Shown here: positions 41,071-48,166 of the stretch, one piece after another
How positions within the stretch are numbered: the stretch's first letter is position 1
Layout: each line of letters begins with the position of its first letter
Assembly (NCBI RefSeq): GCF_900103605.1
Contig: NZ_FNHY01000010.1
Location: 1 to 64,000 of the forward strand
Source of the DNA: Psychrobacillus sp. OK028
GTDB lineage: Bacteria > Bacillota > Bacilli > Bacillales_A > Planococcaceae
DNA: 64,000 nucleotides
Reading direction: 5' to 3'
Notes under the pieces: generated by a model
What the model saw: only the letters and a program-made list of their open reading frames with translations
The model's database searches: none
What the model was told of the DNA's origin: nothing
Made by a program: the position numbers and the translations under genes

Positions 41071-41211
41071 TTTATGGGCTATCGTAGCAGATTTAAGGGC
41101 TATAGAGATATATTAATGGGCTATATCGAAGACTTTATGGGCGATATCGCCATTTATGAATGAAAAACCTCGGTTTATGGGCTATCTATTCAATAGTATG
41201 GGCTATCATCT
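41071..41211 (+). repeat. 21 bp periodic array, TTTATGGGCTAT core (locus A)
   Basis: GGGC begins at 41076, 41097, 41118 and 41139 (21 bp steps), then 41179 (40 bp) and 41200 (21 bp). The second unit reads TTAAGGGCTAT and the fourth ATGGGCGAT; both variants recur at the same positions in locus B. It fills the gap before the 3' end of the DDAH-like gene. Confidence 0.8.
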
Positions 41212-41213
41212 TT

Positions 41214-42068
41214 TTAGTTGCGAAGCATCGGCATGGAGCAGCATCGGAAAGATCCACCTGACTTAATGATTTCTGAGAAATCGACCTCCAACACTTGATA
41301 TCCATGCTGGCACAATTGCTCATTAACGCCATGATTAGTTGGTAAACTAAACACCCGGTTTTCACCAATCGACAACACATTTGTACCCATAGAGAACTGC
41401 TCACTTTCGCTTACTTCTATTAAATGATACATGCTCGCCAACTGGTCCACGATTTTCCGGTCCAGCGCAGCCGGATAAATAAGTGCGTCTTTTAAGGAAA
41501 GGATATTGAATACACAGTCCAAATGTAAATATTTTGGGTCAAAAGGAATTGGGATGATTTCAAAATCTGGTAATTCAGCTTGCAAAGTTCGAACAGCATT
41601 CATACATGTTCGATCGCTTATTCCAACAAACACCCGATTGCCATCCACGATTACATCTCCACCTTCAATTGGGTGAGTAGAAAGCTTTTTATAAGAAACA
41701 TCCTGTTCATTCATCCAATGAGCTAACACTTTTTCTTCGCCTTGACGAATTTGATTTGCCATTTCCGAAATGAATAATTGGTTGCCCAATGTAAAACCAA
41801 TGTCTCTAGTGAAGACTTGTTCTGGATGATCTTTACTTGGTCGTAATTTTATTACTTCCACACCCGCATTACGTAAAGCATACTCAAATTTCTGATGCTG
41901 CAATACGGCAAGAGAACGGTCAATATTATCTTGTATATATTTTTTTTGAACGTCATTGATTACTTCTTTTATTTCCATATATTTTGGCTCGCATAAAATT
42001 ACTTTTTGAAGTATTCCATATTCACTTTGACAATGTATTTGAGAGTGGTCTTGCATAGTTTTCACCAT
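41214..42068 (-). CDS. DDAH-like amidinotransferase / arginine deiminase family
   Basis: This 284-residue protein has the guanidino-group-modifying fold: EGGDVIVDGNRVFVGISDRT, catalytic His in YLHLDCVFNILSL and catalytic Cys in GGSFRC276-CSMPM. It resembles dimethylargininase-type proteins such as YkgA of B. subtilis. It may hydrolyse a methylated arginine or related guanidino compound to citrulline; the substrate is inferred. GGAGG precedes ATG 42068. Transcribed alone. Confidence 0.87.
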   Translation of the reverse strand: MVKTMQDHSQIHCQSEYGILQKVILCEPKYMEIKEVINDVQKKYIQDNIDRSLAVLQHQKFEYALRNAGVEVIKLRPSKDHPEQVFTRDIGFTLGNQLFISEMANQIRQGEEKVLAHWMNEQDVSYKKLSTHPIEGGDVIVDGNRVFVGISDRTCMNAVRTLQAELPDFEIIPIPFDPKYLHLDCVFNILSLKDALIYPAALDRKIVDQLASMYHLIEVSESEQFSMGTNVLSIGENRVFSLPTNHGVNEQLCQHGYQVLEVDFSEIIKSGGSFRCCSMPMLRN

Positions 42069-42233
42069 TAGTCATCCTCCAATTTCTTTATTCATTCCTT
42101 CTTATTCCCTAGATTTTTCATTTCATAACCTGTTTATGCAATTTAGTTTAATAGAATCCGTTGTTTCAGGAATTTTACGTTGGGGTAAAGACTAAACATA
42201 AGAGACGGGAAAAAAGATAGTGGAGGGGATTGT

Positions 42234-42968
42234 ATGATTACGAAGGACCAGGCGTTATTGACTAAAGAGGATTTTCATACTAGGAAAGACTTACCGAGTT
42301 GGCTCTATAAGGAATATGAAACCTTTCATAATACGGTGACGGATAAAACTTTTCCATGTTTTTTCGGAATGAGTGGAGAACTGAAGGGCGAGCTTCGCTA
42401 TGCTTACATCAATCAATCCGACTGGAGCAATCTACCCGCGGCAGTAGCAGGTTTTCTAGAATTATTTAAATTACCAAGTTATAAGAGACATGGCCTCTTT
42501 GTATTTGTAGAGCCTTTTGAAAAGGAAGGTTCTATTGATGATTACCGCAAGCAATTTTGGGAAATCCTTCAATACTTACATGAAGTCGATGAAGTGGAAT
42601 GGCCAGAAGACAGTCCTCGTGACCCAGACCACTATTTATGGGATTTCCGATTTAATGGAGAGCCTATCTTTGTGTTCGGCAATACTCCGGCATACAAAAA
42701 GCGAAAGACACGTCACCTAGGAAATTCAATGGTGCTTGGATTCCAACCTCGCAAAATATTTGAAGGATTAGAGGGAACAGAAAAAGGTGGTATTATGTCA
42801 CGTGAGAAAGTCCGGAAACGTGTAGAGGCTTGGGATCAGCTGCCAAAGCATCCAGACATCGGTCACTTCGGAGACCCAACGCATAATGAATGGAAGCAGT
42901 TCTTTATTGGTGATGATATCGAACCTATTGAAGGAAAATGTCCATTTCACCATAAATCATTGGCATAA
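42234..42968 (+). CDS. YqcI/YcgG family protein
   Basis: This 244-residue protein has the family motifs LPSWLYKEYETFHNTVTDKT, FPCFFGMSGELKGELRYAY, PRDPDHYLWDFRFNGEPIFV and a C-terminal GKCPFHH. GGAGGGG precedes ATG 42234. The family is found in Bacillus and other bacteria, and recalls small haem-oxygenase-like or guanitoxin-type N-hydroxylases; in Bacillus the role is unknown. A strong terminator follows. Confidence 0.85.
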   Translation: MITKDQALLTKEDFHTRKDLPSWLYKEYETFHNTVTDKTFPCFFGMSGELKGELRYAYINQSDWSNLPAAVAGFLELFKLPSYKRHGLFVFVEPFEKEGSIDDYRKQFWEILQYLHEVDEVEWPEDSPRDPDHYLWDFRFNGEPIFVFGNTPAYKKRKTRHLGNSMVLGFQPRKIFEGLEGTEKGGIMSREKVRKRVEAWDQLPKHPDIGHFGDPTHNEWKQFFIGDDIEPIEGKCPFHHKSLA

Positions 42969-43000
42969 ATTCAAGAAAATATAATATACAAAATAGAAAA

Positions 43001-43033
43001 GAAGCACGTGGGAACTGTCCCACGTGCTTTTTT
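43001..43033 (+). terminator. Strong intrinsic terminator
   Basis: GAAGCACGTGGGA and TCCCACGTGCTTTTTTG form a 12-13 bp stem with a short loop and a U-tract. Confidence 0.85.
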
Positions 43034-43034
43034 G

Positions 43035-43144
43035 GTGCGGACATTCAGTGGACTTTGGGCGGAAGGAATGAGTTCACAGGCTTTCGCCAGACCTCGGGCA
43101 GACAGGGTGAAGTCTCGGGCGGATAATAAGAAAGAGCGGGCGGT
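43035..43144 (-). repeat. 21 bp periodic array, GGGCGGA core
   Basis: Cores on the plus strand begin at 43035 (GTGCGGA), 43057 (GGGCGGA), 43096 (GGGCAGA), 43117 (GGGCGGA) and 43138 (GGGCGGT): steps of 22, 39, 21 and 21. Read on the minus strand this is three units, a gap of about 40 bp and two units, like the TTTATGGGCTAT arrays. It is GC-rich for this genome. Strand is given by that analogy only. Confidence 0.6.
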
Positions 43145-43159
43145 GAGTCGTCCGTTGGG

Positions 43160-43303
43160 GTTATGGGCTATCGCAGCATACTTAAGGGCTATCCTCTTAG
43201 TTTTATGGGCTATATCGGTGGATTTATGGGCGATAAGACGATTTATAGTTGGAAAACAGCAGGTTATGGGCTATATCCACACTTTTATGGGCTATCCCAA
43301 TTA
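43160..43303 (+). repeat. 21 bp periodic array, TTTATGGGCTAT core (locus B)
   Basis: GGGC begins at 43165, 43186, 43207 and 43228 (21 bp steps), then 43268 (40 bp) and 43289 (21 bp), the same spacing series as locus A. Unit 2 is TTAAGGGCTAT and unit 4 ATGGGCGAT, as in A. It lies between converging genes, next to the GGGCGGA array. Confidence 0.8.
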
Positions 43304-43357
43304 CGGATAGACCCTATCGTGTTCAAAATCACAGACAGAAGTGATTTTGAACACTTC

Positions 43358-43808
43358 CTAGTAAGCGAAAAGTGGAATCCTAATGGAGTACCAGGGATAT
43401 TGTTGTTTATGTTGATACTCGGCTATTGCAATAATACCGACGATTGTTAGTATTCCTCCATAAACAGCATAGCTAGGCTGAAATCCAAGAAGGAGGGTTA
43501 GGCTAGTTATACCGACAACTGTAATAAGAAGGCGGAAATACCACAATTTTTGATTCCAAATTGGAGTTAAAAATGCAACGGGAACTAATTGATACATAGC
43601 TCCCATAGCTACCATTACCGCAAAGCAATAGAAAGTGTGCACCCATCCACAAACTTGGAAGTCGAAATTGACACGATACTAACAAATCATTATTAAATAG
43701 CATAACAACTTGATCTAAAACAAATGCTATTAATGCATACAAGATAAACGCTAATGGAAGTTTAATATTTGTATCGGACTTTAAGCTGGAAGGATTCAAG
43801 TTACTCAC
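43358..43808 (-). pseudogene. Haem-copper oxidase subunit I-like membrane protein, frameshifted
   Basis: The gene starts at GTG 43808, overlapping the DUF2249 gene end. The first frame reads LPLAFILYALIAFVLDQVVM to FRLPSLWMGAHFLLL. After a one-base shift near 43640 a second frame continues AVMVAMGAMYQLVPVAFLTP and further membrane spans. The WMGAH ... MGAMYQLVP pattern resembles oxidase-like proteins that accompany DUF2249 genes in Bacillus. The gene is much shorter than a full oxidase subunit and has no intact frame. Confidence 0.6.
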
Positions 43809-44016
43809 CAGACTTTGTAATTGTAATTTTAAAGCTTCCATCATCGAGAGGTTCTGTATTATGCGTATAGCCAAGCTCATTTAACTCTGCATACAAAAAC
43901 ATAGGTCGTCGGTCGTTTATAATGGCTATTGTCTCACCGGCATTCATGCTTTCCAATTTTGCTAATGTTCGCATCATTGGCTGTGGAGGCTCTAATCCGC
44001 GATTATCAAGAATCAC
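43801..44016 (-). CDS. DUF2249 (TusA-like) small protein
   Basis: This 71-residue protein starts at GTG 44016. MILDNRGLEPPQPMMRTLAK and IAIINDRRPMFLYAELNELG match DUF2249, a SirA/TusA-like fold that has Pro-Pro in place of the usual catalytic Cys-Pro. It overlaps the broken upstream DUF2249 gene by 11 bases and the broken oxidase-like gene by eight. Such genes cluster with anaerobic or nitrite-related respiratory proteins. It is the only intact gene of this cluster. Confidence 0.75.
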   Translation of the reverse strand: MILDNRGLEPPQPMMRTLAKLESMNAGETIAIINDRRPMFLYAELNELGYTHNTEPLDDGSFKITITKSGE

Positions 44017-44260
44017 TGTTTTCCACTTCTTTCTCTATATAAGTAATCTGCCAATGTTGTTTCTCTACCTTAATAGCTTCGTAATCGAAACCTTTTTTAC
44101 CTAATACTTTGTGTCAGGGAATTGGATTGAAGGGTGCAAGTAACACGAAAATTTGCCCCTTTTTTAGCTGCTTAACCGCTCCCATGATTTTATCGAAAGG
44201 TTCCTTTTTTAGTAATAAATCCTCTCTCACATCTAACTCTATAATCGTTTGCGTATCCAT
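44006..44260 (-). pseudogene. DUF2249 protein with an in-frame TGA
   Basis: From ATG 44260 (after AGGTGGG) the frame reads MDTQTIIELDVREDLLLKKE to LLAPFNPIP, then TGA, then HKVLGKKGFDYEAIKVEKQH to the end at 44006. Leu is expected at the stop (PIPLHKVLAKKGF in the family), so a single change such as TTA to TGA broke it. The remaining frame is otherwise intact, so the loss looks recent. Confidence 0.75.
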
Positions 44261-44431
44261 AGTATCCCACCTTTACGTTATTACCTCTATGATAATTATT
44301 TTCAATTACATTTGTATTGACGCGCATCACTTTACACAAAATATCTTATAAAGTAAGGAAGCTATAGTACAATGTGATAGAAGTAATAACTAGCCTAATC
44401 AATTCTTGAAATTACAAAAGGGGATAATAGC

Positions 44432-45331
44432 TTGAATGTGAAAAATAGAAATTTACCTTTTATTTGGATGGTTGTCGCTGTCATTGTTATTTATTCTAGT
44501 TTGTTGGCAGCCTATTATACGAATCATATAAATGGTTTTGTTTATATAGGAGTAATGTTAGTTGCATTTGCAATAATGTTAATTCCTTTAATTATTTTTC
44601 GAAATGATAAGAAAAGGATACGTAGTTTAAGTTGGATTTCCATAATCCTTGGGGTTTTACTATGTTTTGAAGCTCCACTATTATGGTACGAATCAAATAC
44701 GTACATAGTTAGTCGCCATGCTGAACCGATAGAAGCCTTCGACAATTCAGGAGTCCACTTAATGCTCGTAACTACTTTTGAAATTGGATACCTGGAAGAT
44801 AAGGAACTTATCATGGAAGGACTACAACAAGATAATCTAGACATTATAGATTTATATAAAGTTACGAATAAAATTCGTTATCAGAGTAAAAACAGTGAGA
44901 TCCTTCGATGGTTAAAAATTCAAAAAGATGATTTCACTATTATGAAAGATAATGTAACTAGTTATCTCGTAGATGAAACGAATAGTATTGAGGGTGTTCT
45001 AAATAGAAATGATATTTCTGGTGATAGTGTGGGACTTGGATTAGCACTGTCAGCTTTGATTGGAGAAGGGACACTAGAAAATAATTTAACTTTTGGTGTG
45101 ACTGGTGCTTTAAATGCAACAGGTGATGTGAAGGCAATCGGCATGATAAAAGAAAAAGTATTAATAGCAGCGGAACATGAATACCCATATATGATTATTC
45201 CTAGTGAGAATGCTAAGGAGGCAAGTGATGTGAAGACAACACACAATCTAACATTAGAAATATTGGATGTTAGTCATATTAATCAAGCTATTAGTCTGAT
45301 TCAAGAATTAAATGAGGAGCATGCTAAATAA
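44432..45331 (+). CDS. Membrane-anchored Lon-like (S16) protease
   Basis: This 299-residue protein has three N-terminal membrane spans (about 10-28, 35-55 and 65-83), then an extracytoplasmic region and a C-terminal Lon proteolytic domain. Catalytic Ser lies in ISGDSVGLGLALS and the Lys of the dyad in AIGMIKEKVLIA, with FGVTGALNATGDVKAIG between. It lacks an AAA domain and the PDZ domain of YlbL-type proteins. AAGGGG precedes TTG 44432. Substrates are unknown. Confidence 0.82.
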   Translation: MNVKNRNLPFIWMVVAVIVIYSSLLAAYYTNHINGFVYIGVMLVAFAIMLIPLIIFRNDKKRIRSLSWISIILGVLLCFEAPLLWYESNTYIVSRHAEPIEAFDNSGVHLMLVTTFEIGYLEDKELIMEGLQQDNLDIIDLYKVTNKIRYQSKNSEILRWLKIQKDDFTIMKDNVTSYLVDETNSIEGVLNRNDISGDSVGLGLALSALIGEGTLENNLTFGVTGALNATGDVKAIGMIKEKVLIAAEHEYPYMIIPSENAKEASDVKTTHNLTLEILDVSHINQAISLIQELNEEHAK

Positions 45332-45349
45332 CATTCTAAATTATTTATA

Positions 45350-45388
45350 ACAAAAAAGGCATCCAATTAATTTGGTTGCCTTTTTGTC
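45350..45388 (+). terminator. Intrinsic terminator
   Basis: AAAAAAGGCA-CC and GG-TGCCTTTTT arms around AATTAATTT, ending in TTTTTG. Confidence 0.8.
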
Positions 45389-45413
45389 TCTTTAAAACAA
45401 TTCATCTTTTAAT

Positions 45414-46129
45414 TTGTCCATATTCAAAATAATATTGCCTGCTACGTCGGAGCTTAGTAGTTTGGACTTAATTTTTAGATATAACTATGCATATTTAGAT
45501 GAGTTGGCTGAAATGGTCGAGAAGCTAAATTGTGTACTATGGAGTGTGTTCTTCCTTGTTCCTACGGGTAGAGGAAAAGAAACAGATATGATTTCACCTG
45601 CAGAGCATGAAAAAGTGTTTAGATGGTTATATGATCTTTCCAAACGAGTACCATTTGATATTAAAACAACTGCAGCACAGCATTATCGCCGAGTAGTTAT
45701 TCAACAAAAACTACGTGAGCAAAAAGGTATGAGCGACAAAGAGCATATCTTTTATGAAGATGCATTGACAATGGGGGATACTGGTAAAATTGATGGATTA
45801 GGTCGAGCACCTAAGGGAGTAAACGATGGGAATGGCTTTGTCTTCATTTCGCATACCGGCGATGTTTTCCCAAGCGGTCTCCTTCCGATAAAAGCTGGCA
45901 ATGTTCGTCAAACACCTTAGCAGAAATTTACCGTGATTCAGAAGTATTCCAAAACCTACGCAGTCCCGATAAATATAAAGGGAAATGCGGAGTGTGCGAG
46001 TTTAATAAAGTGTGTGGAGGATCTAGATCGAGAGCATACAATGTTACCGGAGATTATATGGAAAGCGAACCATACTGCGTATATATTCCACAGTCCATGA
46101 GAAAGAAAGCTAAACAAACAATTGTATAA
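45414..46129 (+). pseudogene. Truncated and frameshifted radical SAM/SPASM protein
   Basis: The readable part begins in the middle of the family: YNYAYLDELAEMVEKLNCVL, WSVFFLVPTGRGK and VPFDIKTTAAQHYRR. The N-terminal CxxxCxxC iron-sulfur site is missing. After VRQTP a stop at 45918-45920 ends the frame. One base over it continues LAEIYRDSEVFQNLRSPDKY and CGVCEFNKVCGGSRSRAYNV, the SPASM cysteines, to TAA 46129. It is a dead gene. It lies near broken DUF2249 and oxidase-like genes, with which such radical SAM genes often occur. Confidence 0.8.
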
Positions 46130-46130
46130 C

Positions 46131-46172
46131 TATAAAGCAAGTAATAGAGGACGATGCTATTACTTGTTTTTT
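46131..46172 (+). terminator. Intrinsic terminator
   Basis: AAGCAAGTAATAG and CTATTACTTGTTTTTT form a 12 bp stem. It is intact although the gene before it is dead. Confidence 0.8.
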
Positions 46173-46287
46173 ATTGGCTGAGAAGTTGTATTATGAAATA
46201 TTTAGGCTAGGCAAGTTTCCATGTAAACAAGTAGAATAGATGTATTAGTCTGAAAAATACATGGAAAGAGTTAAGAGGGATTCAGTA

Positions 46288-46761
46288 ATGGCAATTGAAC
46301 TAGTTAGAGAATATTTTAAACAATTAGGATTGGAGAATAAAATACAAGAATATGAGGCGTCGAGTGCCACCGTAGAATTAGCGGCTATAACACTGAATGT
46401 CGAACCCGCTAGGATAGCTAAAACACTTTCTTTCAAAGTTGATGAAGGTTGTATACTAATAGTTGCTGCTGGCGATACAAAGATTGATAATGCAAAATTT
46501 AAGAGTATATTCAAAGTGAAGGCAAAAATGTTGTCTCCAGACGAAGTATTAGAACAGGTGGGACATGCTGTTGGAGGAGTTTGTCCATTTGGAATTCCAG
46601 CACATATCAATGTTTATCTAGACGAGTCGTTAAAACGTTTTGAAACAATTTTTCCGGCATGTGGGAGTAGTAATAGTGCGATTGAACTTACATGCGAAGA
46701 ACTTTTTTCTGTTGCAAAAGCGGTTGAGTGGGTGGATGTTTGCAAAGGTTGGACGAATTAA
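46288..46761 (+). CDS. YbaK/EbsC-type aminoacyl-tRNA deacylase
   Basis: This 157-residue protein starts at ATG 46288, eight bases after AGAGGG. The motifs ASSATVELAAITLNVEPARI, AKTLSF, AAGDTKIDNAKFK and GHAVGGVCPFG are those of the YbaK/ProX-like fold, which hydrolyses mischarged tRNA such as Cys-tRNA(Pro). GGVCPFG is the substrate-loop signature. It is 24 bases before a Nudix gene and probably co-transcribed with it. Confidence 0.87.
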   Translation: MAIELVREYFKQLGLENKIQEYEASSATVELAAITLNVEPARIAKTLSFKVDEGCILIVAAGDTKIDNAKFKSIFKVKAKMLSPDEVLEQVGHAVGGVCPFGIPAHINVYLDESLKRFETIFPACGSSNSAIELTCEELFSVAKAVEWVDVCKGWTN

Positions 46762-46785
46762 TATTGCAGAATAGGGGTGTACAAA

Positions 46786-47259
46786 ATGGATATATCTTTT
46801 AAAACGACTGAAGGTAGATTTAATTATCGAGTAGCTGGATTGTTGGTTCACGATGAGAAGCTGCTGATCATGCAAGATAAAGGTCAACCATATTATTATG
46901 TGCCTGGCGGTCGGATCAGGATGAACGAAAAAAGCGAAGATGCCGTAAAGCGTGAAATAAAAGAAGAGCTGGGAATAGAAGTGAACGTAAACCGGATGCT
47001 CTGGGTAAATGAAAACTTTTTTAAAGAGGAAACTTTTCTTGAACAATTTCATGAAGTTTGCTTCTTTTATTTGTTAGAGTTAAAAGATGAGGAAGTCCTT
47101 AAAAAAGGCAGTGAATTTGTAGTGGACGAAAATGGAAAAATACATACTTATTATTGGAAATCGTTGGACGAAATTAATAATATAAATCTTTATCCACAGT
47201 TTTTGAAGGAGAAAATGTCCGAGCTACCTTTGCATATAAAGCATATTGTAGAGACTTGA
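46786..47259 (+). CDS. Nudix hydrolase
   Basis: This 157-residue protein starts at ATG 46786 after AGGGGTG. The Nudix box is G-x5-E-x7-REIKEELGIE in GGRIRMNEKSEDAVKREIK. RVAGLLVHDEKLLIMQDKGQ precedes it. The substrate is not predictable; nucleotide sugars, capped RNA or oxidised nucleotides are options for the family. It lies downstream of the YbaK-like gene. Confidence 0.87.
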   Translation: MDISFKTTEGRFNYRVAGLLVHDEKLLIMQDKGQPYYYVPGGRIRMNEKSEDAVKREIKEELGIEVNVNRMLWVNENFFKEETFLEQFHEVCFFYLLELKDEEVLKKGSEFVVDENGKIHTYYWKSLDEINNINLYPQFLKEKMSELPLHIKHIVET

Positions 47260-47499
47260 AATGCTCAGAGCTTTTCTTGTCTTTTTTCTTCCATCTCTGC
47301 TGAAAAATTTAGAAGATCAAGCAACTCGTCGAGTACAATTACTAATACATACATTAGTACTTCTAACATTTCTGGTACCAGATCATTGATTGTGCTTGTA
47401 ATTGATAAAAAAATCGGAAGTAAATGTTCTGAATTTTGTAACTCTATTAAAGTTAAACCGTATTATTAATACAAGTACTTTTCGTTATGGGGGAATATT

Positions 47500-47931
47500 A
47501 TGAGTATTATATTTATGATAATTTTTACAGGTATTGCTGTAACAGTCGTATTTAAAGTTGCACATCTCATATACTTATTGTTCAAGCTGGGCTTCAACTC
47601 CGAAGTTATAAAGTTTCTATTCGTCCTTGCAGTCATGGCAGCCTTTGGCACGTTTGTATTAATCGGTTCAGATTTTAGTATAGCTGGTTTTGTTATAGCG
47701 TCACTCATTGGTGGTGTGTTGCTACCTTACTTGTTTGAAATCACAAAGATGAAACCAAAATCTCATTACGGGACAGAGAAACCAAAGAGTGTATCAGAAA
47801 GCAATTACGCATGGAGCTACTATGGTGGTGGCGATGGGGATTGTGGAAACGTAGGTTATAGCAGTGTTAGTGCAGGTTTTAGCATTGATAGTGGTGGTGA
47901 TTGTAGTGGAGGCGGGGGAGGTGGCGATTAA
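47500..47931 (+). CDS. Membrane protein with a Gly/Cys/Ser-rich tail
   Basis: This 143-residue protein starts at ATG 47500 after TGGGGG. Three hydrophobic segments (about 3-28, 36-56 and 60-80) are followed by a short basic linker and a low-complexity tail from about residue 105 (YYGGGDGDCGN ... GGDCSGGGGGGD) with two Cys. Similar Gly/Cys tails occur in small membrane proteins with predicted surface or metal roles. I recognise no family with confidence. Confidence 0.65.
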   Translation: MSIIFMIIFTGIAVTVVFKVAHLIYLLFKLGFNSEVIKFLFVLAVMAAFGTFVLIGSDFSIAGFVIASLIGGVLLPYLFEITKMKPKSHYGTEKPKSVSESNYAWSYYGGGDGDCGNVGYSSVSAGFSIDSGGDCSGGGGGGD

Positions 47932-47945
47932 CCGTAGTACAACAG

Positions 47946-47990
47946 AAAAAAGAATCCATACGAGTGGTCGTATTTATGGATTCTTTTTTA
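47946..47990 (+). terminator. Intrinsic terminator
   Basis: AAGAATCCATA-CGA and TCG-TATTTATGGATTCTT arms are followed by TTTTATA. Confidence 0.8.
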
Positions 47991-48101
47991 TATTTTATTT
48001 GGGTTCAAGGAAAAATGTATAGGACGATTACCTAAATATAAATTAATTATAAACAAATCTGTACTGAATAGGCGGAAAGAAACTACCTATTATTAAACAA
48101 T

Positions 48102-48134
48102 AAAAACGCTGAATATACTCAGCGCTTTTATTAT
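48102..48134 (-). terminator. Terminator of the phospholipase D-like gene
   Basis: On the minus strand CGCTGA-GTATA-TTCAGCG is followed by TTTTTATTG. It lies about 30 bases after the stop of the gene. Confidence 0.75.
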
Positions 48135-48166
48135 GTTTTGATATTAGGCTATATATGTGAAATCAA

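Noticed and set aside
41071-43303. The 21 bp arrays as CRISPR repeats
   Set aside because: The conserved core is only about 12 bp and the spacers about 9 bp, far shorter than CRISPR units. No cas gene is present.
43008-43450. ORFs of about 95-100 codons with MGYxxx heptads near 43 kb
   Set aside because: The heptads come from the 21 bp period of intergenic arrays. The frame is broken by the 19 bp unit and no good start site is present.
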